Source: an uncultured Clostridia bacterium
GTDB taxonomy: Bacteria; Bacillota; Clostridia; Oscillospirales; Acutalibacteraceae
Assembly: GCA_930990065.1 (NCBI GenBank)
Contig: CAKNOA010000016.1
Span: 1-45,239, forward strand
Direction: 5' to 3'
DNA: 45,239 nucleotides
Translations under genes and position numbers: made by a program
The notes under the pieces: generated by a model
Seen by the model: the letters and a program-made list of their open reading frames with translations, nothing else
Databases searched by the model: none
Told to the model about the DNA's origin: nothing
In this document: one piece after another, positions 14,854 to 22,157 of the stretch
Numbering within the stretch: the stretch's first letter is position 1
How the letters are laid out: every line of letters begins with the position of its first letter

Positions 14854-16014
14854 TTATTCGGCGGGGGGAACATCCAGTTCCATATCGCTCAGGGGATAGG
14901 TGACGCAGGGGTGCACAAACCCAAATTTGCGGTCGGCTTCCCGGCGGCCGTCGCGGCCTTCGGCCACCTGAAAATCACCGCCCAGCCATTTGCTGTGGCA
15001 GTAGCCGCAGCCCCCGGCGCGGCACTTGTTGGGCGCTTCGATGCCCGCCCGCTCCATGGCGGTGAGCAGCGTTTCGTCCTCCCGGGCCGGTACGGTGAAC
15101 ACCTTATCGCGGATGTGCACCGTCAGGGTGAAGGTGCGCGGGTTGTCCATGGACAGCGACGGGCAGCACGTGGCGTCTTTGTGCACGGCTTTTACCGGCA
15201 GGTGCCACGGCGCCATCTGCCCGGCCAGGTACTCATACATGGCCTTGGGGCCGCAGAGGAAGTAGGTTACGTCCTGAACGGGCACATATTTCGAAAGGAG
15301 TTCGCCGGATACAAACCCGTGTTCATACCCCGGGCGTTCCTCGTCGCTGAGCACATAAATGACCTTCAGGCCCTTTTCAGAGAGGGCGTCGAGTTCTTTG
15401 CGGAAAGCCAGGTCTTCCGCCCGGCGGGCGCCGTAAAACAGCGTCATCTGATACGGTTCGTCGCCTTCCAGGGCGCTTTGGGCCATGGACAACAGCGGCG
15501 TAATCCCGCTGCCGCCGGCAACCCCCACAATGTGCTTTTTGTCCCGCAGGGTCTCATAGTGGAATTCCCCGGACGGTTCGGTCATCACAAAGCGGTCTCC
15601 GGGTTTTGCCTCTTGGGTGAGGTACTGGGAGAAAAAGCCGGCGTTTTCCACCCCCAGCACCAACCGGTTCTGGAGGGCCTGGCGGGGGCTGGATGCGATG
15701 GAGTACGGACGGCTGATAACGCTGTCCCCTACTTTTCCCTGCAAGGACACATACTGCCCCGCCCGGAAAAACGGGAACGCGTCCCCGTCCACCCGGCGGA
15801 AAACAAGTTCCGCCATGCGGGGGGTCAGCGGGGTCACCTCCGTCAGTTCCACCTGCATGCGGCCCGGGTGCAGGGCCCGGGCCTGTTCATTCACAGCCCA
15901 CGTTTCGGGCAGAGGCGTGTCGGCCCCGGCCGCCAGGGCGGCCCGCCGGTTGGGTACCAGCTTGGTAAAGCGGAGCATATCCATAAACCCAAACAGTTGC
16001 TTTTTAAATTTCAT
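14854..16014 (-). CDS. FAD/NAD(P)-dependent reductase with C-terminal 2Fe-2S ferredoxin domain
   Basis: A 386-residue electron-transfer protein. Residues about 53-155 form a ferredoxin-reductase FAD barrel with SRPYSIAS (101-108). Residues 160-275 form the NAD(P) domain with GGSGITPLLS (167-176) and YFLCGPKAM. Residues 295-386 form a plant-type 2Fe-2S domain with C331-x4-C336-x2-C339 and distal C370. The order FNR-then-ferredoxin is that of phenol hydroxylase/Hmp-type reductases. It starts 1 bp after the FAD dehydrogenase gene ends, so it is the likely electron partner of that enzyme, passing NAD(P)H electrons to it or taking them from it. An oxygenase role is unlikely in an anaerobe. Confidence 0.88.
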   Translation of the reverse strand: MKFKKQLFGFMDMLRFTKLVPNRRAALAAGADTPLPETWAVNEQARALHPGRMQVELTEVTPLTPRMAELVFRRVDGDAFPFFRAGQYVSLQGKVGDSVISRPYSIASSPRQALQNRLVLGVENAGFFSQYLTQEAKPGDRFVMTEPSGEFHYETLRDKKHIVGVAGGSGITPLLSMAQSALEGDEPYQMTLFYGARRAEDLAFRKELDALSEKGLKVIYVLSDEERPGYEHGFVSGELLSKYVPVQDVTYFLCGPKAMYEYLAGQMAPWHLPVKAVHKDATCCPSLSMDNPRTFTLTVHIRDKVFTVPAREDETLLTAMERAGIEAPNKCRAGGCGYCHSKWLGGDFQVAEGRDGRREADRKFGFVHPCVTYPLSDMELDVPPAE

Positions 16015-16015
16015 G

Positions 16016-17563
16016 TCAGCGCCCCTCCTTTTTCAGATCGCCCACGGTCTGCCGCCCGGACAGATCGCCGGACACATACGCACTGGAATACCCGCTGGAC
16101 CGCATGGCAAATCCACCGGCAAAGCGCAGCCCCGGGCACAGGGCGGCGTCTTCGGCGATCATCATCATGCGGGGCATGAGGCTGTCCCAACCGGCGGTTT
16201 CATACCCGTAAATGGTACCTTCGGGATGGCCGCAGTACCGGGCATAAGTGGTGGGCGACGCCACGGCGATTTCTTCAATGGCATCGCGGATTTGGCAGCC
16301 GGTTTCCCGTTCGAACACGCGGATCATATCATCGGCCACCCGGTCTTTCATCTTGAAGTACTCGCTTTGCGAAACCCGGGACCAATCATCGGACATGATG
16401 AGCGTGGTAAAATACATCATGCAGGTGCCTTCAGGCGAGCAGGCCGGGTAGGCATTATTCAGACACACGGTGGCCTGTACGTGGTTGGTGTCCACCCGGC
16501 GCATGCTGTTGTACTGCTTGACGGTATCGGCGGTGTCGTAGATAAAATAGTTGTGGCTCTTGATCCCCAGTTCTTCGGCGGATTTATTCAGCCCCAAAAA
16601 CAGCGAAAAACCGCGCCCGGCAAAGGTGCGGGCGTTGGTCGCCCGGGTGATTTGAGGGGTCACCGCTTTTTTATCCAGCATGGAACCGAACACCACGTGG
16701 GGCGCCATATTGGCGATGACGTGGTGGGTGGGGATCACCTGGCCGTCCGTGAGCGACACTCCGGTGATGGCGCCGGCTTCATCGGTGAGGATGTGGGCCG
16801 CCGGGGAATGGTACCAGATGTCGCCCCCCAGTTCGCGGATGCGGGTTTCCAGGGCCAGGCTGATTTCGTGGGAGCGCATTTTCGGCATCCAGGCGTCCCG
16901 GGTGATATACCGGATGACCATGGACCCGTAATGCAGAAAGCTCATGCGGTCCAGATCGACCCCCAGGTAGCACCAGTAGGCCCCCAGGATATCCTGGGCC
17001 TTTTTGGGCATTTTCAGCGCATCGAGCACTTCGTTGACCGAATAGCTGCCCGCCCGCAGGAAGTTGGGAAAATGCTTTTTCATATACTCCGAATCGGTGT
17101 GGCCGTTGACCTCCATGGAATACGTCTGGGCGGCACGCACTTCGTCGCACAATTCAAAAAACGCCGTCACCGACGGGCGGGAACCGGGCACCAGTTCCTC
17201 CATTTTATCGGTGAACGCCTGCAGGCCGAACGGCATTTCGCAGTCGTACTGCTTGTCGGTGGTGATCAGATGGTACGCATCGGGGATGCGGATCCAGCCG
17301 ATCTTGTCCTCCACCCCCAGTTCCCGGAACAGGGTGCGGATATCCCCCGGTTCCTCCGGGGAACCGAAGTCGTTGAGTTCATGCAGACTGGCTTCGAACT
17401 CAAAGCGCCCGCGCCGGAAGCTGGTGGCAAAGCCGCCGGGCAGGTTGTGTTTTTCCAGCACCAGGCAGGAACGCCCTGCCTGCAGCACGCGAATGGCCGC
17501 GGTGAGGCCGCCGTTGCCGGCGCCGATCACGACTACGTCATACGCTTTTCCCTGACTCTTCAT
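16016..17563 (-). CDS. Phytoene desaturase/retinol saturase-like FAD oxidoreductase
   Basis: A 515-residue flavoprotein of the amine oxidase/CrtI superfamily. The N-terminal dinucleotide fold has GAGNGG (14-19) and an acidic E37, followed by the FAD signature LPGGFATSFRRGRFEFEASL. The C-terminal FAD motif is LRFAGGFAMRSSGYSSAYVSG. CrtI-like relatives saturate or desaturate C=C bonds in carotenoids, retinoids or other lipids. No carotenoid genes are nearby, so the substrate is unknown. It is co-transcribed with the TetR gene before it (26-bp overlap) and the 2Fe-2S reductase after it. AAGGAGG lies 6 bases before the ATG. Confidence 0.82.
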   Translation of the reverse strand: MKSQGKAYDVVVIGAGNGGLTAAIRVLQAGRSCLVLEKHNLPGGFATSFRRGRFEFEASLHELNDFGSPEEPGDIRTLFRELGVEDKIGWIRIPDAYHLITTDKQYDCEMPFGLQAFTDKMEELVPGSRPSVTAFFELCDEVRAAQTYSMEVNGHTDSEYMKKHFPNFLRAGSYSVNEVLDALKMPKKAQDILGAYWCYLGVDLDRMSFLHYGSMVIRYITRDAWMPKMRSHEISLALETRIRELGGDIWYHSPAAHILTDEAGAITGVSLTDGQVIPTHHVIANMAPHVVFGSMLDKKAVTPQITRATNARTFAGRGFSLFLGLNKSAEELGIKSHNYFIYDTADTVKQYNSMRRVDTNHVQATVCLNNAYPACSPEGTCMMYFTTLIMSDDWSRVSQSEYFKMKDRVADDMIRVFERETGCQIRDAIEEIAVASPTTYARYCGHPEGTIYGYETAGWDSLMPRMMMIAEDAALCPGLRFAGGFAMRSSGYSSAYVSGDLSGRQTVGDLKKEGR

Positions 17564-18164
17564 GAAGAACCTCCTTGCCGTCTGTTAAATGGCGGGACCG
17601 TGTGAGCCATTCCGCCAGCGCTGTTTCATCGGTGAGCCCTTTGTAATGCCGCAGCATGACGGACAAAAATTCCGTCAGCTCCCGGTCGATCTCCTCCCGG
17701 CTCATGGCGCCGTATCCGGTGGCAATCATCACCCCCAGCCCGTAGCAGTGCACCTGCATGCGCCGGTGCATCTGGCGGGCCTGTTCGGGGGGCATGCACA
17801 GATTTTGGGATAGCAGCCGGACAATGCGCTCTTCGTTCACGTCTTCCAGCGGTTCTTCGTTGCCCTGCCGGCGGCGCAGATAGAAAAACCGGAACAGTTC
17901 CGGCTCTTCGGAAGCAAAGCGCAAAAACGCCTGGGCAAACCCCCGGTAACTGGTGCATCGGGCGGTGAGGTACCGCCGCCGGATGAACGTGAGCAGCTCT
18001 TCCTGAAGTTGGGAAAAACTGCCAAAGACGGAATACAGCGGCTGGGTGGAACACCCCAACACGGAAGCGATATGCCGCACCGAAAGCGCCGACGGCCCGC
18101 CCTGCTGCACGACGCACACCGCCGCTTGCAGGATCTGTTCCTTTGTCAGGCACTTTTTCGGCAT
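17538..18164 (-). CDS. TetR/AcrR family regulator of the FAD-reductase operon
   Basis: A 208-residue TetR-type repressor. The helix-turn-helix (about 10-55) reads ILQAAVCVVQQGG, SVRHIASVLGCSTQPLYSVF. The C-terminal half is an effector-binding domain of unknown ligand. Its gene is first in the operon, overlapping the FAD oxidoreductase gene, and a 20-bp perfect palindrome sits on its promoter. It is therefore likely to respond to the substrate of the encoded redox pair. Confidence 0.9.
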   Translation of the reverse strand: MPKKCLTKEQILQAAVCVVQQGGPSALSVRHIASVLGCSTQPLYSVFGSFSQLQEELLTFIRRRYLTARCTSYRGFAQAFLRFASEEPELFRFFYLRRRQGNEEPLEDVNEERIVRLLSQNLCMPPEQARQMHRRMQVHCYGLGVMIATGYGAMSREEIDRELTEFLSVMLRHYKGLTDETALAEWLTRSRHLTDGKEVLHEESGKSV

Positions 18165-18182
18165 AGCGTATCTCCCTCCCCA

Positions 18183-18229
18183 AAAATAACAGGTGTTATT
18201 TTATATCCAGTGTACGCCTTTCCCGCCAA
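18183..18229 (-). promoter_or_regulatory. Promoter and TetR operator
   Basis: Perfect dyad AAAATAACA-GG-TGTTATTTT (18183-18202), overlapping the -10 TATAAA (18200-18205, minus strand). The -35 TTGGCG is at 18224-18229 with 18-bp spacing. The position suits repression by the adjacent TetR. Confidence 0.75.
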
Positions 18230-18266
18230 AAAAGCAATGGGAAAAACGGAAAAAACGGCCTTTTTC

Positions 18267-18306
18267 TTGACAAAATGGCCCCGCCCCGTTACAATGGACA
18301 CCATTG
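18267..18306 (+). promoter_or_regulatory. Promoter and operator of the second TetR gene
   Basis: -35 TTGACA (18267-18272) and -10 TACAAT (18290-18295), spacing 17 bp. The dyad CAATGG-ACA-CCATTG (18292-18306) covers the -10 and start region, which suggests autorepression. Confidence 0.7.
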
Positions 18307-18321
18307 CGGGAGGTGATTTGT

Positions 18322-18885
18322 GTGCAGCCAAAAGCAACATCCCGCCCGGCCATCCTGGCCGCCGCCAGGGAGCTGGTCCGGCGGCAGGGATGGGACGCTT
18401 TGACAATCCGTTCGCTGGCATCAGCCTGCGGCGTTTCGGTGGGGACGGTGTACCACTATTTCGATTCCAAAGACGACCTGACGGCCGCCACGGTGGAAAG
18501 CGTGTGGCAGGAAATTTTCTGCCCCGGACGCGGCGCCTGTTTTACCGACACAAAGGCGTGCATCGTGTGGCTCTTTCAGCGCCTGGCGTACGGGCGGCAG
18601 CAGTATCCCGGCTTTTTCGCCAGGCACGCCGCCCGGCTTGCTTCCTCCGGCGAAGCCGTACGCCCGCACCGGGACCGGGTATGGCAGCACATGGCCGGCC
18701 AACTCACCGAAGTGATTCGCCGGGATCCCTACGTGCGCCCCGGGGCTTTTTCCGATGCGTTCCCGCCCGAAGCGTTTGCCCGGCTGCTGTTTTCGCTGCT
18801 GCTGGCGGCGCTGATCGAAGGGCAGGAAGACCCTTCCGCGATTCTGACGGTGACACAGCGCACCTTGTATGGCGCGGTTTCATAA
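18322..18885 (+). CDS. TetR/AcrR family regulator
   Basis: A 187-residue TetR-type repressor. The DNA-binding part (about 8-52) reads ILAAARELVRRQGWDALTIR, SLASACGVSVGTVYHYF. The effector domain is not recognisable. The start is GTG at 18322, with GGGAGG 8 bases upstream. It diverges from the TetR-FAD operon and precedes a membrane protein gene whose 5' side carries another dyad. That neighbour may be a target, but the dyads differ in sequence. Confidence 0.88.
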   Translation: MQPKATSRPAILAAARELVRRQGWDALTIRSLASACGVSVGTVYHYFDSKDDLTAATVESVWQEIFCPGRGACFTDTKACIVWLFQRLAYGRQQYPGFFARHAARLASSGEAVRPHRDRVWQHMAGQLTEVIRRDPYVRPGAFSDAFPPEAFARLLFSLLLAALIEGQEDPSAILTVTQRTLYGAVS

Positions 18886-18895
18886 CATAGAAAAC

Positions 18896-18922
18896 GCCTG
18901 CCCGGCGGCAGGCTCTTTTTTC
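18896..18922 (+). terminator. Terminator after the second TetR gene
   Basis: GCCTGCC-CGGC-GGCAGGC stem (18896-18913), then CTTTTTT. Confidence 0.8.
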
Positions 18923-18930
18923 GCCGGAAT

Positions 18931-18945
18931 ATGAACAATGTTCAT
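18931..18945. promoter_or_regulatory. Dyad upstream of the membrane protein gene
   Basis: ATGAAC-AAT-GTTCAT, a perfect 6-bp-arm dyad of TetR-operator style, 24 bp before the start of the next gene. No clear promoter hexamers were found with it. Confidence 0.4.
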
Positions 18946-18968
18946 TTTCATGAAAGGACGTGGCTTTT

Positions 18969-19406
18969 TTGTCTATTTTCAAAGTCAAAACCAATACGCT
19001 TCTCCTGCTGGCGTGCCTTGTCTGGATGGCGGCCGGGGGCAATATCCTGCGGTTGGGATTACTGAGCTACCCGCCGTTTGTCAATGTGTGGAACATCCTG
19101 CTGTCGCTGCTGGTGTTTTCCGTATTTGGGCGGTTTATCTTTGGCCCGCTGGTTAAAAAGCACCGCACCCGCATTGCCGGATACGAAGAAGAAAAGCAGT
19201 ATTTCTTCCGCTTTTTTGACGGGAAATCGTTCCTCATCATGGCCTTTATGATGGGCGGAGGCATCGGGCTGCGGGCGTCCGGGGTAGCGCCGGACGTGTT
19301 TATCGCGGTGTTTTACTCCGGGCTGGGGGCCGCACTGATGCTCGCCGGGGTGCTGTTTGGGGTATACTACATCAAAAACCACATCGCAGCGCGGCAAGCT
19401 GGATAG
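18969..19406 (+). CDS. Hypothetical membrane protein
   Basis: A 145-residue protein with four probable membrane helices in two pairs (about residues 10-30, 38-58, 88-108 and 115-135), separated by a charged loop with EEEKQYFFRFFDGKS. No domain was recognised. A TTG start at 18969 is preferred because AAAGGA lies 10 bases upstream; a GTG at 18960 sits too close to that site. It follows a TetR gene and a dyad, so it may be a regulated membrane function such as a small transporter subunit, but nothing in the sequence proves it. Confidence 0.65.
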   Translation: MSIFKVKTNTLLLLACLVWMAAGGNILRLGLLSYPPFVNVWNILLSLLVFSVFGRFIFGPLVKKHRTRIAGYEEEKQYFFRFFDGKSFLIMAFMMGGGIGLRASGVAPDVFIAVFYSGLGAALMLAGVLFGVYYIKNHIAARQAG

Positions 19407-19515
19407 CCTTTCCCCAAAAAGCCCCATACCGGGCCATCGAATTCGATTTTTTCATGCTACCCCCAAAGGGCCTCTTACACCCTGTGCGCGGCAGGACGTC
19501 CCATAGGCCCGGCTC

Positions 19516-19595
19516 TTGTTCCCCCGTATAAAATGTGCTATACTGCAAGTAGTTCGGTGGTAGCACGGTGGGGCTTACCGGGCGTGGTACCACGC
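19516..19595 (+). promoter_or_regulatory. Promoter and palindromic leader of a small membrane protein gene
   Basis: -35 TTGTTC (19516-19521) and -10 TATACT (19539-19544), spacing 17 bp. The leader contains a 14-bp perfect palindrome, GCGTGGTACCACGC (19582-19595). Its sequence recalls a T-box antiterminator, but there is no room for a specifier stem. Confidence 0.5.
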
Positions 19596-19615
19596 GGGAA
19601 AGAAGAGACGGCGAC

Positions 19616-19834
19616 ATGAAAATACTGATCTGGCTGGGCTGTTTGCTAATCACTTGGATCATCCACGGGCTGCTGCCCCTGGTGGGGCTGGAAGGGCCGC
19701 TCCCCACGCTGGTGTATGCGCTGGGGCTGTTTGTGCTGGCTATGGAACTATGTAAAAAATGGGATGACCACCAGAAAAAGCCCCCGAAGGATGACCAAAA
19801 TCCCCCGTCTGATCCCCCGGACCCACCGGCATGA
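19616..19834 (+). CDS. Small hypothetical membrane protein
   Basis: A 72-residue protein with two hydrophobic helices (about 2-20 and 30-48) and a hydrophilic, proline- and aspartate-rich tail (KKPPKDDQNPPSDPPDPP). No family was recognised. The ATG at 19616 follows a purine-rich AGAAGAGACGG. It has its own promoter and a terminator behind it, so it is a single-gene unit. Confidence that it is expressed rests mainly on this context. Confidence 0.55.
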   Translation: MKILIWLGCLLITWIIHGLLPLVGLEGPLPTLVYALGLFVLAMELCKKWDDHQKKPPKDDQNPPSDPPDPPA

Positions 19835-19907
19835 CGGAATTTTTTAAAAAACGGTTTCCCACCGGCGCACGACAAAATTCATTATAACGATAGGCAGAAC
19901 AAAAAAC

Positions 19908-19941
19908 GGATCCGGTATGCATGTTGCATGCCGGATTTTTT
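19908..19941 (+). terminator. Terminator
   Basis: TCCGGTATGC pairs with GCATGCCGGA (one G-T pair, 5-base loop), followed by T6. Confidence 0.75.
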
Positions 19942-19992
19942 AATCAAGGGTATAGGCCCCACATACAAAACCTATCCAGGCCCCCTTTTGGG

Positions 19993-20168
19993 GAAGCATT
20001 GACAAAATCGCTGCCTACGGCCAATGTGGCAAAAACAAAAAAAGGGTCCGGCACAAACGTCCAGACTCTTTTGTGTGAGAAGCGTTGACAAAATAGATGC
20101 CCACTATAAACGCGAGCAGAAAGGCAAAATAAAAACTGAGTCCAGAACGCGACTTGCGTCCAGACTCA
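19993..20168. repeat. Two degenerate tandem units beside tRNA-Gly
   Basis: Units start at 19993 and 20079. Both contain, in order, GAAGC-R-TTGACAAAAT, TGCC, GGCAAAA, an A run, GTCC and CGTCCAGACTC. Each ends in a terminator-like hairpin on the minus strand. They look like diverged copies of one tRNA-terminator spacer. Apart from the terminators, 19835-20174 shows no gene. Confidence 0.5.
20032..20075 (-). terminator. Second, weaker terminator after tRNA-Gly
   Basis: Imperfect hairpin with GAGTC-type and GGACCC-type arms and a long T run on the minus strand (plus strand A9). It is related to the next hairpin. Confidence 0.5.
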
Positions 20169-20170
20169 GT
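20127..20170 (-). terminator. Terminator of tRNA-Gly
   Basis: Stem ACTGAGTC with GACTCAGT plus an inner GACGC-GCGTT pairing, followed on the minus strand by TTTTTATTTT. Confidence 0.8.
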
Positions 20171-20174
20171 CTGG

Positions 20175-20248
20175 TGGAGCAGGCGATGGGAGTCGAACCC
20201 ACCTCTAAAGCTTGGGAAGCTTTCATTCTACCGATGAACTACGCCTGC
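20175..20248 (-). tRNA. tRNA-Gly(CCC)
   Basis: 74 nt on the minus strand. Acceptor GCAGGCG pairs with CGCCTGC, anticodon stem AAAGC-GCTTT carries loop TTCCCAA (anticodon CCC), the T arm contains GGTTCGACTCC, and CCA is encoded. Confidence 0.95.
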
Positions 20249-20270
20249 ATTTCTTTTTTGAAGCTTTACT

Positions 20271-20299
20271 ATTATAGCACAGCTTTTTCGTTTCGGCAA
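20271..20299 (-). promoter_or_regulatory. Promoter of tRNA-Gly
   Basis: Minus strand -35 TTGCCG (20294-20299) and -10 TATAAT (20271-20276), spacing 17 bp. Confidence 0.75.
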
Positions 20300-20317
20300 G
20301 AGGAAAATGAAAAAAAC

Positions 20318-20347
20318 TTGACTTTTCCCTTCCCCGCCGCGTATAAT
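20318..20347 (+). promoter_or_regulatory. Promoter of tRNA-Pro
   Basis: -35 TTGACT (20318-20323) and -10 TATAAT (20342-20347), spacing 18 bp, 17 bp before the tRNA. Confidence 0.8.
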
Positions 20348-20364
20348 GGTACCAGATTCCTTTA

Positions 20365-20440
20365 CGGGGTGTAGCGCAGTTGGTAGCGCGCCTGCTTTGG
20401 GAGCAGGATGCCGCAGGTTCGAATCCTGTCACTCCGACCA
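20365..20440 (+). tRNA. tRNA-Pro(TGG)
   Basis: 76 nt. Acceptor CGGGGTG pairs with CACTCCG, anticodon stem CCTGC-GCAGG carries loop TTTGGGA (anticodon TGG), the T arm contains GGTTCGAATCC, and CCA is encoded. Confidence 0.95.
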
Positions 20441-20448
20441 CACGAAAA

Positions 20449-20487
20449 AGCCCGGAAACCCGCATGAATGCTGGATTTTTCCGGGCT
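20449..20487 (+). terminator. Terminator of tRNA-Pro
   Basis: Ten-bp stem AGCCCGGAAA with TTTCCGGGCT and a large loop. The T tract after it is imperfect (ATTGTTTT). Confidence 0.65.
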
Positions 20488-20543
20488 ATTGTTTTGTAAA
20501 AACGGGGCTTATACCCCAATTTATACCCCAACCAGAAATGAAA

Positions 20544-20586
20544 AAGGCCCGGAACAGGGTTTCCCCTGTTTTCCGGGCTTTTTCTC
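20544..20586. terminator. Strong hairpin terminator
   Basis: GCCCGGAA-CAGGG pairs with CCCTG-TTTTCCGGGC (small bulge), flanked by A5 and T5, so it can act on both strands. Between it and the tRNA-Pro terminator lies a tandem TTATACCCCAA repeat (20509-20532). The rest of 20587-20764 is AT-rich with no recognised gene. Confidence 0.75.
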
Positions 20587-20764
20587 TCCTATGAAAACCC
20601 GTGCCACTTTCCCTGCTTGCTGTTTTTTCGGGGAACCTATATAATAAAAGTAAGAATGTGCGTAGCTTTTGAGCGGTTGCAAATGTATAAAAAATACAAT
20701 ACACACCGCCTCGCAAAATTTGCAAACCTTTTTATAGAGTAAAAATAGAAAGGAATGAAAGCAC

Positions 20765-21376
20765 ATGAACGAGTCAGTTGTTTTATCTAACGAAGATCGG
20801 GAAGTTATGGATATGTCCGATTATGCGGATGACATCACCCCCTTTTTTCGAAATGTTTCCAACCTAGCCAGACCTTTATACCAAGGAGCTAAGGCGGCAT
20901 TTGACAACATCGAACAGATGCTACGCTCCGCACCGGCCTTGATCCAAACGGCCAAAGCAATGATACCGGAAGAAACCCTACAAGCTGTTTTAACGAACAA
21001 AATGAAACGGATCATCGCGTTGCTGCTTTCCCTATTACTATGTGGCGGGTGCAGCGGGACAGCGGACGGCTACAAACAAATCGACCAGAAGACCGCCAAA
21101 GACATGATGGATAAGGGCGGCGTGATCATCCTGGATGTACGGGAACAAAATGAATACGACGGCGGCCATATTGCCGGTGCGGTGCTGCTGCCTGTGGGGA
21201 CGATCAACGAGCAAACGGCGGCACAAGTCATCCCCCAAAAAGACGATGTGGTGCTGGTGTACTGCCGCAGCGGCAACCGCAGCAAAAAAGCGGCGGCGGC
21301 GCTTTCGGCGCTGGGGTACACAAACATTTATGAATTTGGGGGTATCCTCACCTGGCCCTATGGGATTGAATCGTAA
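20765..21376 (+). CDS. Rhodanese-like lipoprotein fused to a foreign N-terminal segment
   Basis: A 203-codon reading frame in two parts. From Met80 (21002) it reads as a typical exported rhodanese: a signal sequence KRIIALLLSLLL, a lipobox-like LCGGC with C96, and a rhodanese domain with D124-V-R (ILDVRE), GGHI and the active-site loop CRSGNR (Cys167). Residues 1-79 are unrelated, acidic and more AT-rich in DNA. AAAGGAATG precedes their ATG at 20765, whereas no ribosome binding site precedes Met80. The lipoprotein has apparently lost its own start signals and been joined in frame to the 5' part of another gene. Whether it still reaches the membrane is doubtful. Reading only 21002-21376 gives the ancestral protein. 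Confidence 0.7.
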   Translation: MNESVVLSNEDREVMDMSDYADDITPFFRNVSNLARPLYQGAKAAFDNIEQMLRSAPALIQTAKAMIPEETLQAVLTNKMKRIIALLLSLLLCGGCSGTADGYKQIDQKTAKDMMDKGGVIILDVREQNEYDGGHIAGAVLLPVGTINEQTAAQVIPQKDDVVLVYCRSGNRSKKAAAALSALGYTNIYEFGGILTWPYGIES

Positions 21377-21412
21377 CACTTTGTAAACACACCAAAAAGG
21401 AGGGGAGCCGGT

Positions 21413-22144
21413 ATGGCCGTGGAACATGGCGAATGGATCATGCGGGGCGTCGCGCAGGACGACCCTGGACGTATCCGCCATTGGCAGGAGCTGGTCGCAT
21501 GGATTGACGAAATCGGGTTTTTGCCGCTGTTTCAAAACAAGATTCCCGGGTTTTCGGTGGAAGAACACACCTATGGGGGCGCGTGGTGGACCGGCGACCC
21601 CACCGAAGACCCCTGGGAGTGGCGGCAGCTCATCGCCCGCAGCGGGAAAGTGGCGTACGGCAAATTTTTCCACCAAAAGGCCGGGTTTATTGCCCGATCC
21701 TGGTTTCCCCACTTTGCCAACTGGCGGCGGGACGGCTACGATTTTGACAGCCGCTGGGACGAAGAACTGGCCACCCGGCGGCAAAAGCGGGTGATGGACC
21801 TCTTTACCGGTACAAACGAGTGGCTGTCGTGTGCGCTCAAAGAGCAGGCCGGGTTCCAAAAAGGCGGCGAAAAAAACTTTGAAGGGACCCTCACCCAATT
21901 ACAAATGGGCGGGTATTTGCTCATCCGGGATTTCCGGCAAAAGCAGAACCGCCAGGGGAAATCCTACGGGTGGCCTATTGCGGTCTATACCACGCCGGAA
22001 GCGCTGTGGGGGTATGATATCGTAACGTCCGCCTATCCCCTAGCTCCGGATGAATCGAAACGCCGGATTTTCCAGCAGGTGCAAACGCACTTTCCCGCCA
22101 GTGATGCCGCCCTGCAGGCGGTGCTGGGATGGCGGGGCATGTAA
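21413..22144 (+). CDS. AlkZ-related protein
   Basis: A 243-residue soluble protein. The run WWTGDPTEDPWEWRQLIA, then KAGFIARSWFPHFANW and SYGWPIAVYTTPEALWG, fits the group annotated as AlkZ-related, distant from the AlkZ DNA glycosylases that unhook interstrand crosslinks. The AlkZ catalytic QxQ motif was not recognised, so glycosylase activity should not be assumed. The start ATG at 21413 has AGGAGGGG upstream. It opens a close-packed run of small genes reaching 24540. Confidence 0.6.
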   Translation: MAVEHGEWIMRGVAQDDPGRIRHWQELVAWIDEIGFLPLFQNKIPGFSVEEHTYGGAWWTGDPTEDPWEWRQLIARSGKVAYGKFFHQKAGFIARSWFPHFANWRRDGYDFDSRWDEELATRRQKRVMDLFTGTNEWLSCALKEQAGFQKGGEKNFEGTLTQLQMGGYLLIRDFRQKQNRQGKSYGWPIAVYTTPEALWGYDIVTSAYPLAPDESKRRIFQQVQTHFPASDAALQAVLGWRGM

Positions 22145-22157
22145 AGGGGGCTTTTCC

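Noticed and set aside
19552-19600. A T-box-like GTGGTACCACG motif in the leader at 19582
   Set aside because: Only about 40 bases separate it from the likely transcription start, so there is no room for a specifier stem, and the gene behind it is not an amino-acid gene.
20223-20531. A minus-strand frame over tRNA-Pro whose product contains VTGFEPAASCSQSRRATNC
   Set aside because: This is the well-known false protein made by translating across a tRNA gene.
20675-20728. Inverted repeat GGTTGCAAA and TTTGCAAACC in the AT-rich gap
   Set aside because: The arms are unequal by one base and 35 bp apart; no promoter fits it well enough to call an operator.
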